Position numbers and translations under genes: made by a program
The notes under the pieces: generated by a model
Seen by the model: only the letters and a program-made list of their open reading frames with translations
What the model was told of the DNA's origin: nothing
Database searches by the model: none
NCBI RefSeq assembly: GCF_945957465.1
Contig: NZ_CAMFLC010000006.1
Location: forward strand, 62,001 to 126,000
Length of the DNA stretch: 64,000 bases
Origin: an uncultured Leifsonia sp.
GTDB lineage: Bacteria > Actinomycetota > Actinomycetes > Actinomycetales > Microbacteriaceae
Direction of reading: 5' to 3'
In this document: in pieces, positions 59,796 to 64,000 of the stretch
Layout of the letters: each line of letters opens with the position of its first letter
Numbering within the stretch: position 1 is the stretch's first letter

Positions 59796-60176
59796 TCAGG
59801 AGAGCAGCATCAGCACGATGCCGATGAGCGGCAGCGTGCCCTGGATGATCGCCGGTCGCACGTAGCCGCGACCGGTGGTCACCAGGACGATCGACGCCGC
59901 CAGCATGCTCGCCATGGTGAACAGGATGAGCGCCAGGCCCGCCGCGTGCAGGCCGACGCCGAACAGGATCAGGCCGACGATCGCGCCGATGGCGAGGAAC
60001 AGGTTGTAGAACCCTTGGTTGTAGGCCATCGGGCGCGTGGTGTCCGCCGTCGCCTGGTCGGCCACTCCGAATCGCTTCCACACGGCCGGTCGTGCCCAGG
60101 CGACGCTCTCCATTACGAAGATGCCGATGTGCAGGGCGGCGGCGAGGGTGACGACGACGGTCGCGAGCACGATCAT
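59796..60176 (-). CDS. DUF1304 membrane protein, second copy
   Basis: The 126-residue protein has four membrane helices and 'FVMESVAWARPAVWKRFGVADQATADTTRPMAYNQGFYNLFLAIGAIVG', clearly paralogous to the 58155 protein. TAGGCT (60183-60188) lies six bases before the ATG. It converges on the monooxygenase gene with six bases between their ends. Confidence 0.87.
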   Translation of the reverse strand: MIVLATVVVTLAAALHIGIFVMESVAWARPAVWKRFGVADQATADTTRPMAYNQGFYNLFLAIGAIVGLILFGVGLHAAGLALILFTMASMLAASIVLVTTGRGYVRPAIIQGTLPLIGIVLMLLS

Positions 60177-60182
60177 GCGGTC

Positions 60183-60188
60183 AGCCTA
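60183..60188 (-). promoter_or_regulatory. -10 box of the second DUF1304 gene
   Basis: TAGGCT (reading leftward) stands six bases before the ATG at 60176, directly after the stop of the reductase gene. Confidence 0.55.
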
Positions 60189-60202
60189 CGGCAGCGCGCG
60201 CT

Positions 60203-61225
60203 CTAAGCCCGGACATCGACGACGGTGCGCCCGTGCAGACGGCCGGCCAGGATGTCCTCGGCGGCGGGGATCGCCTCGGCCAGTGGGATGAACCGGGTCA
60301 TCGCGGCGAGCGCCTCTTCGTCGAGATCGGTGGCGAGCCGACGCCATGCCGCCTCGCGGAGCGCCAGGGGCGCCTCCACCGAGTTGATCCCGGAGAGAGT
60401 GATCCCGCGCAGGATGAACGGCATGACGGTCGCCGGGAGGTCGGGGCCCTGCGCGAGCCCGCAGGCGGCGACCGTGCCGCCATAGCGGGTCTGGGCGAGC
60501 ACGTTCGCCAGGGTGTGGCTGCCGACCGAGTCGATCGCGCCCGCCCAGCGCTGCGATTGCAGTGCCCGGCCCGGGTCGGCGAGCTCGGCGCGGTCGATGA
60601 CAGCGGTGGCGCCGAGATCGGTGAGGTAACCGCCCTGCTCCTCCGGCCGGCCGGTGGATGCCGTAACCGGGTATCCCAGTTTCGCGAGAATGGCCACGGC
60701 CACCGACCCCACGCCGCCGGCCGCGCCCGTGACCAGGACGCTCGACCCCGAGGCGTGCACCTGCTCGGGATCGACGCCGTTGCGCTCCAGTGCGAGCACG
60801 GCGAGCATCGCGGTGAACCCGGCGGTGCCGATCGCGGCGGCCTGCTCGTTGAGCAGGGTGTCCGGCACCCGCACCAGGGCGTCGCCACGCACCCTGGCGC
60901 GCTCGGCCAGTCCGCCGTGGTGGCTCTCGCCGATGCCGTCCCCGTTCAGCACAACCCGGTCTCCCGGCCGCCAGCGCGGGTCCTGCGACGTGTCGACGAT
61001 ACCGACGAGGTCGATGCCGGGGATGAGCGGCGACACCCGCGCAACGCCCGGTCGGCCGGCGATGGCCAGGCCGTCCTTGTAGTTGAGGTCGGAGAACTCG
61101 ACGGCGACCGTGACGTCGCCCGGCATCAGGAAAGCGTCGGTCAGCTGCCTCACCTCCGCTGTGTGCGCCAGGATACGGCTGCCCTCAGTCTCTTGCTCGA
61201 TGACGATGGCGCGGAAGTCGGCCAT
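60203..61225 (-). CDS. medium-chain reductase of the AcuI/YhdH (acryloyl-CoA reductase) family
   Basis: The 340-residue NADPH oxidoreductase has 'EFSDLNYKDGLAIAGRPGVARVSPLIPGIDLVG', the no-zinc quinone-reductase-like N domain, and a Rossmann part 'VLVTGAAGGVGSVAVAILAKLGYPVTASTGRPEE' followed by 'LGATAVIDRAEL', as in AcuI/YhdH. The family reduces acryloyl-CoA and related enoyl compounds. AAGGAG precedes the ATG, and it follows the PEP-mutase-family gene by 33 bases, so the two are probably one operon. Confidence 0.9.
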   Translation of the reverse strand: MADFRAIVIEQETEGSRILAHTAEVRQLTDAFLMPGDVTVAVEFSDLNYKDGLAIAGRPGVARVSPLIPGIDLVGIVDTSQDPRWRPGDRVVLNGDGIGESHHGGLAERARVRGDALVRVPDTLLNEQAAAIGTAGFTAMLAVLALERNGVDPEQVHASGSSVLVTGAAGGVGSVAVAILAKLGYPVTASTGRPEEQGGYLTDLGATAVIDRAELADPGRALQSQRWAGAIDSVGSHTLANVLAQTRYGGTVAACGLAQGPDLPATVMPFILRGITLSGINSVEAPLALREAAWRRLATDLDEEALAAMTRFIPLAEAIPAAEDILAGRLHGRTVVDVRA

Positions 61226-61258
61226 GGCTCTCCTTCGGTCGGTGCGATCGCTGACGTG

Positions 61259-62035
61259 TCAGTTCAGGACGGGAACGGTGTCCGGCAGCTCGCCGCCGGC
61301 GTACAGTTCTGCGGCCGTGCCCTGCAATGCGGCGAGCGCGACCCGTTGCGTCCACGGGCCGTACGACACCCGGGCCACGCCGAGTTCGCTCAGCCGGGCG
61401 GGGGAGAGGGAGCCAGGGACAGCGATGACGCTGAGCGTGCGGTCGCCCAGGCCGCCGACCAGCCGGGACACCGTCTCCTCGTCGAGCCGCCCGGGCACGA
61501 AAACGCACGTCGCGCCCTCGTCGAGGAAGGCCCGGCCGCGCCGGATGGCCTCCTCGGTCCTCTCATCGGCCGTGGGGAACCCCTCGCGGATCCAGACATC
61601 GGTGCGGGCGTTGAGCGCGAACGGCACGCCCTCCGCCTCCGCAGCGGCCACGGCGGCCCGCACGGCGGCGACCGCCTCGTCGAAGGGGCGTACCCGGTCT
61701 TCGAGGTTCGCGCCGACTGCGCCGACGCCGATCGCCCGGCGGATGGTCTCCCCCGCATCGCCGTAGCCTGCCTCCAGGTCGGCGCTCACCGGAAGGTCGG
61801 TCGTCGCGACGATGCGGGCGACCATGTCGAGCATGAGCTCGCGCGGGATGCGTTCGCCGTCCTCGTAGCCGAGGGTGGCGGCGATCGAGTGGCTGGCCGT
61901 GGCCAGCGCCCGTGTCTCCGGCAGCGACGCGACGGCCTTCGCGCTGATCGCATCCCACACGTTGACGACCTGGAGCAGCTCGGGCGCGGCGTGCAGTCGG
62001 CGCAGCTCGGCGCCGCGTTCGGTGATGGAGGTCAT
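61259..62035 (-). CDS. isocitrate lyase / PEP phosphonomutase family protein
   Basis: The 258-residue protein has the ICL/PEPM barrel features 'LQVVNVWDAISAKAVASLPETRALATASHSIAATLGYEDGE', the Mg-binding 'LPVSADLEAGYGDAGETIRRAI', 'GVNLEDR'-like 'GANLEDRVRPFDEA' and 'ALNARTDVWIR'. It lacks the Cys-containing active-site loop of true isocitrate lyases, placing it among the carboxyphosphonoenolpyruvate mutase-like proteins of unclear substrate. It is the first gene of a probable two-gene operon with the AcuI-type reductase. Confidence 0.85.
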   Translation of the reverse strand: MTSITERGAELRRLHAAPELLQVVNVWDAISAKAVASLPETRALATASHSIAATLGYEDGERIPRELMLDMVARIVATTDLPVSADLEAGYGDAGETIRRAIGVGAVGANLEDRVRPFDEAVAAVRAAVAAAEAEGVPFALNARTDVWIREGFPTADERTEEAIRRGRAFLDEGATCVFVPGRLDEETVSRLVGGLGDRTLSVIAVPGSLSPARLSELGVARVSYGPWTQRVALAALQGTAAELYAGGELPDTVPVLN

Positions 62036-62080
62036 GAGGCCACCCTACGACCCGTGCCGTCGCCCCTCTAGGATGGGCGC
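62036..62080. promoter_or_regulatory. divergent leaderless promoters of the PEP-mutase-family and LssY-type genes
   Basis: On the minus strand TAGGGT (62042-62047) lies six bases before the ATG at 62035. On the plus strand TAGGAT (62069-62074) lies six bases before the ATG at 62081. The two starts are 45 bases apart. Confidence 0.55.
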
Positions 62081-63604
62081 ATGGTGGCCGCCGGGGAGCC
62101 GGGACGATCGCCGCGGGCCGCGCCCGTGGGCGGGAGTCCCCTGCCGCCCACGCCACGGCCCGAGCCGACGAAGACGCTTTCGGCCACCGGTCGCCGAGTC
62201 TCGGTCAACGCGGTCGTGGACAACGTGTTCTTCGTCTTCGGCGGCGTCGCGGCGATCTGGCTGGCGTGGCTCGTCCTCACCGAGAGTTTCGCGTGGGGCT
62301 GGTTCCTCGTCCTCTTCTTCCTGCTGTTCTGGATCGTCCTCGCCTATCTGGTCTTGCCGAGGCTGCACCGCATCCTCACCCAGATCTACGTTCCGGACTA
62401 CTTCATCGGGCGGGCGAGAACCAGCGACGGCCTGCTGGGAGACCCGATCAACCTTGCGCTGCTGGGTTCGGAGGCGCAGCTCGACGAGGCGATGACCGCG
62501 GCGGGCTGGACCCGTGCCGACGATGTCACAGCCGCCTCCAGCCGGCGCATCATCACCTCGACGCTGTTCCGCCGGAGCTACGACGAGGCGCCGGTGAGCC
62601 CGCTGTTCCTGTTCGGTCACCAGCAAGACATCGCGTATCAGCAGGAGGTGCGCGGCAACCCGGCGAAGCGGCATCACGTGCGGTTCTGGAGATGCCCCGA
62701 GGGCTGGCTGCTTCCGGGCGGCCATCGGGTCGACTGGCTTGCGGCGGGGACCTTCGACCGGTCGGTCGGCTTCTCGTTGTTCACGCTGCAGATCACGCAC
62801 AAGATCGACGCGAACACCGACATCGAGCGTGACCACATCGTCGCGACCCTGACCGACGCGGCCGTCGGCGCGGAGGTGTCGGTCATCCGGGACTTCTCGA
62901 CCGGCTACCACTCGCGCAACGGCGGTGGCGACAGCATCGAGACCGACGGCGACCTCCCCGTGATCGACCTGACCGCGGTGGTGGTCGAGCCGTGGGCCGT
63001 CGCTCGAGCCGCCGGCGCCGACGAGCGCCGGCTGGAGCGGGCGGAGCGGCGGCCGGTGCCGACGACGCTGGGCTTCCTGCTGATGGTCCTGCGCGTGCTC
63101 GCGGGTGTGCTCACCGTCGTCCTCACGGTGCTCGCCTGGCCGACGTTCATCCGCTCGGAGCTGGTCTCGCAGACGGGCCGTGCGCTCACAGCCACCGAGC
63201 AGCAGGGGGCCGACCTCGTGTTCGGGATCGCGATGGGAGTCTTCGCCGCGGGACTGGTGTTCTACTTCTTGCTCGCGCTGCTGGTGTTCACGGGCAGCAA
63301 CTGGGCGCGCATCGCGTCGATGTCGTACAGCGGCCTGCTGATCGTCCTGGCGGCGATCGACTTCTTCAACGGCGGCGAGCAGGTGACGCTGCGCACCAAC
63401 ATCTTCGGCTTGCCGCTGGACATCCTCGTCGTGCTCGCGCTCTCGTCGCAGCGGGCGCGACTCTGGGCACGGCGACCTCGGGTGCGGTCGCGGCGCGGTG
63501 CGGCCGCCGGCGCAGCGGCCGCCGCGGCTCAGGCGGTCGAACAGCAACGAGCGCAGGCGCTCGCCGCAGCGGACGCTCCCGCGGATGACACGACCCTCCG
63601 CTGA
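62081..63604 (+). CDS. membrane protein with LssY C-terminal-type domain
   Basis: The 507-residue protein has two membrane helices near the N terminus (about residues 48-95), then a cytosolic domain (about 120-260) matching the LssY C-terminal domain: 'GDPINLALLGSEAQLDEAMTAAGWTRAD', 'PVSPLFLFGHQQDIAYQQEVRGNPAKRHHVRFWRCP' and 'FDRSVGFSLFTLQITHKIDANTDIERD'. Three or four further helices (about 325-460) and a basic disordered tail follow. The function of this domain is unknown. In other proteins it follows DedA or PAP2 domains, which are absent here. Confidence 0.8.
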   Translation: MVAAGEPGRSPRAAPVGGSPLPPTPRPEPTKTLSATGRRVSVNAVVDNVFFVFGGVAAIWLAWLVLTESFAWGWFLVLFFLLFWIVLAYLVLPRLHRILTQIYVPDYFIGRARTSDGLLGDPINLALLGSEAQLDEAMTAAGWTRADDVTAASSRRIITSTLFRRSYDEAPVSPLFLFGHQQDIAYQQEVRGNPAKRHHVRFWRCPEGWLLPGGHRVDWLAAGTFDRSVGFSLFTLQITHKIDANTDIERDHIVATLTDAAVGAEVSVIRDFSTGYHSRNGGGDSIETDGDLPVIDLTAVVVEPWAVARAAGADERRLERAERRPVPTTLGFLLMVLRVLAGVLTVVLTVLAWPTFIRSELVSQTGRALTATEQQGADLVFGIAMGVFAAGLVFYFLLALLVFTGSNWARIASMSYSGLLIVLAAIDFFNGGEQVTLRTNIFGLPLDILVVLALSSQRARLWARRPRVRSRRGAAAGAAAAAAQAVEQQRAQALAAADAPADDTTLR

Positions 63605-63640
63605 GGAGACCCATTCGGCTCATCGCCCGCTCAGCCGGGC

Positions 63641-64000
63641 TCACATCAGCTTCTTGCCCTCGCTTCCGCCCGCTTTCAACGCCGACTCCTCCGCGTCCAG
63701 GAACGCCAGCACCGATCGCACCGCCGCCTCCTGGTAGCGGCCCTCCGCACGCGCGTCGAGCACGGCCTGCCGTTCGGCGACGATCATCGACCTCCGGAGG
63801 CGGCTGTATTCGATCGGCGGGTCCTCCGTGTCGTCGGGCGTCGGATTCTCGAGTGCGTCGGAGAGGAACACCGCATTGATCCGGAGCCGTTCGATCACCC
63901 GATCGTCCTCGTCGCCGGTGACCTGCGACTCGAGGTGCTCGAGCCCGGCGGATTGCGCCTCGGCGAGCAGCCGCTGCATCTCGCTCGCCTCCTGCGCGAA
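63641..64000 (-). CDS. Na+/H+ antiporter (CPA1/NhaP type), C-terminal fragment
   Basis: Only the last 119 residues are in the window; the gene enters from the right edge. The visible part is a cytosolic helical tail with 'YSRLRRSMIVAERQAVLDARAEGRYQEAAVRSVLAFLDAEESAL', the typical end of actinobacterial CPA1 antiporters. Such proteins exchange Na+ or K+ for H+ and help control pH. The membrane domain is outside the window, so the family call rests on this tail alone. Confidence 0.7.
   Translation of the reverse strand, partial: FAQEASEMQRLLAEAQSAGLEHLESQVTGDEDDRVIERLRINAVFLSDALENPTPDDTEDPPIEYSRLRRSMIVAERQAVLDARAEGRYQEAAVRSVLAFLDAEESALKAGGSEGKKLM

Overview
This window comes from a high-GC actinobacterium, most likely a member of the Microbacteriaceae and close to Leifsonia. 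I infer this from the coding style, NucS-type mismatch repair, a coproporphyrin-dependent haem cluster with HemQ and a Cys-rich ferrochelatase, and many starts that look leaderless. I see no rRNA, tRNA, insertion sequence, integrase or CRISPR array. Almost all of the window is tightly packed chromosomal coding sequence.

Layout. 1-835: the tail of an N-acyl-D-amino-acid deacylase and a small alpha/beta hydrolase. 860-6435 (minus): a mannitol and general PTS operon (stand-alone IIB, HPr, enzyme I, MtlA, MtlF, MtlD). 6638-10586: a secreted GH97 glycosidase and a membrane acyltransferase. 10664-12565: the MtlR-type regulator, separated from its operon by those two genes. 12585-12637: a three-palindrome element that recurs at 20002-20054. 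12706-15048 (minus): a lipoprotein, a HAD phosphatase, an SseB-like protein and NucS. 15106-21433: a lactonase, a divergent MFS/LacI pair around a 28-bp perfect palindrome, an M20 amidohydrolase and a MATE exporter. 21508-22901: an unknown protein and a secreted HNH nuclease. 22965-26106: an ABC exporter with a MarR-like regulator. 26410-29908: a small membrane protein, an M13 metallopeptidase and a beta-lactamase-fold hydrolase. 29936-35492: a MacB-type export module whose ATPase has lost its Walker A region, with a divergent two-component system. 35550-39562: an MprF-like protein and glycyl-tRNA synthetase.

39628-51631 is the haem region. hemA (with an acetyltransferase) is transcribed leftwards. 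Rightwards run hemE, hemY/cgoX, three small envelope proteins, hemQ/chdC, hemH/cpfC, hemC, hemD, hemB and hemL. Together they cover the route from glutamyl-tRNA to haem b via coproporphyrin. 51926-56611 is a xylose-type sugar ABC transporter under a ROK regulator. 56776-64000 holds a small beta-rich protein, a lower-GC DUF3800 gene that seems to have lost its stop, an FAD monooxygenase bracketed by two DUF1304 membrane proteins, a reductase/PEP-mutase-family pair, an LssY-type membrane protein and the tail of a Na+/H+ antiporter.

The most notable non-coding signals are the repeated 20-bp-phased palindrome triplet, the LacI palindrome, and a recurring arrangement in which a TANNNT -10 box lies six to eight bases before the start codon. 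I did not find a clearly new multi-gene system. The best candidates for something undescribed are the palindrome triplet and the DUF1304 / FAD monooxygenase / DUF1304 trio.
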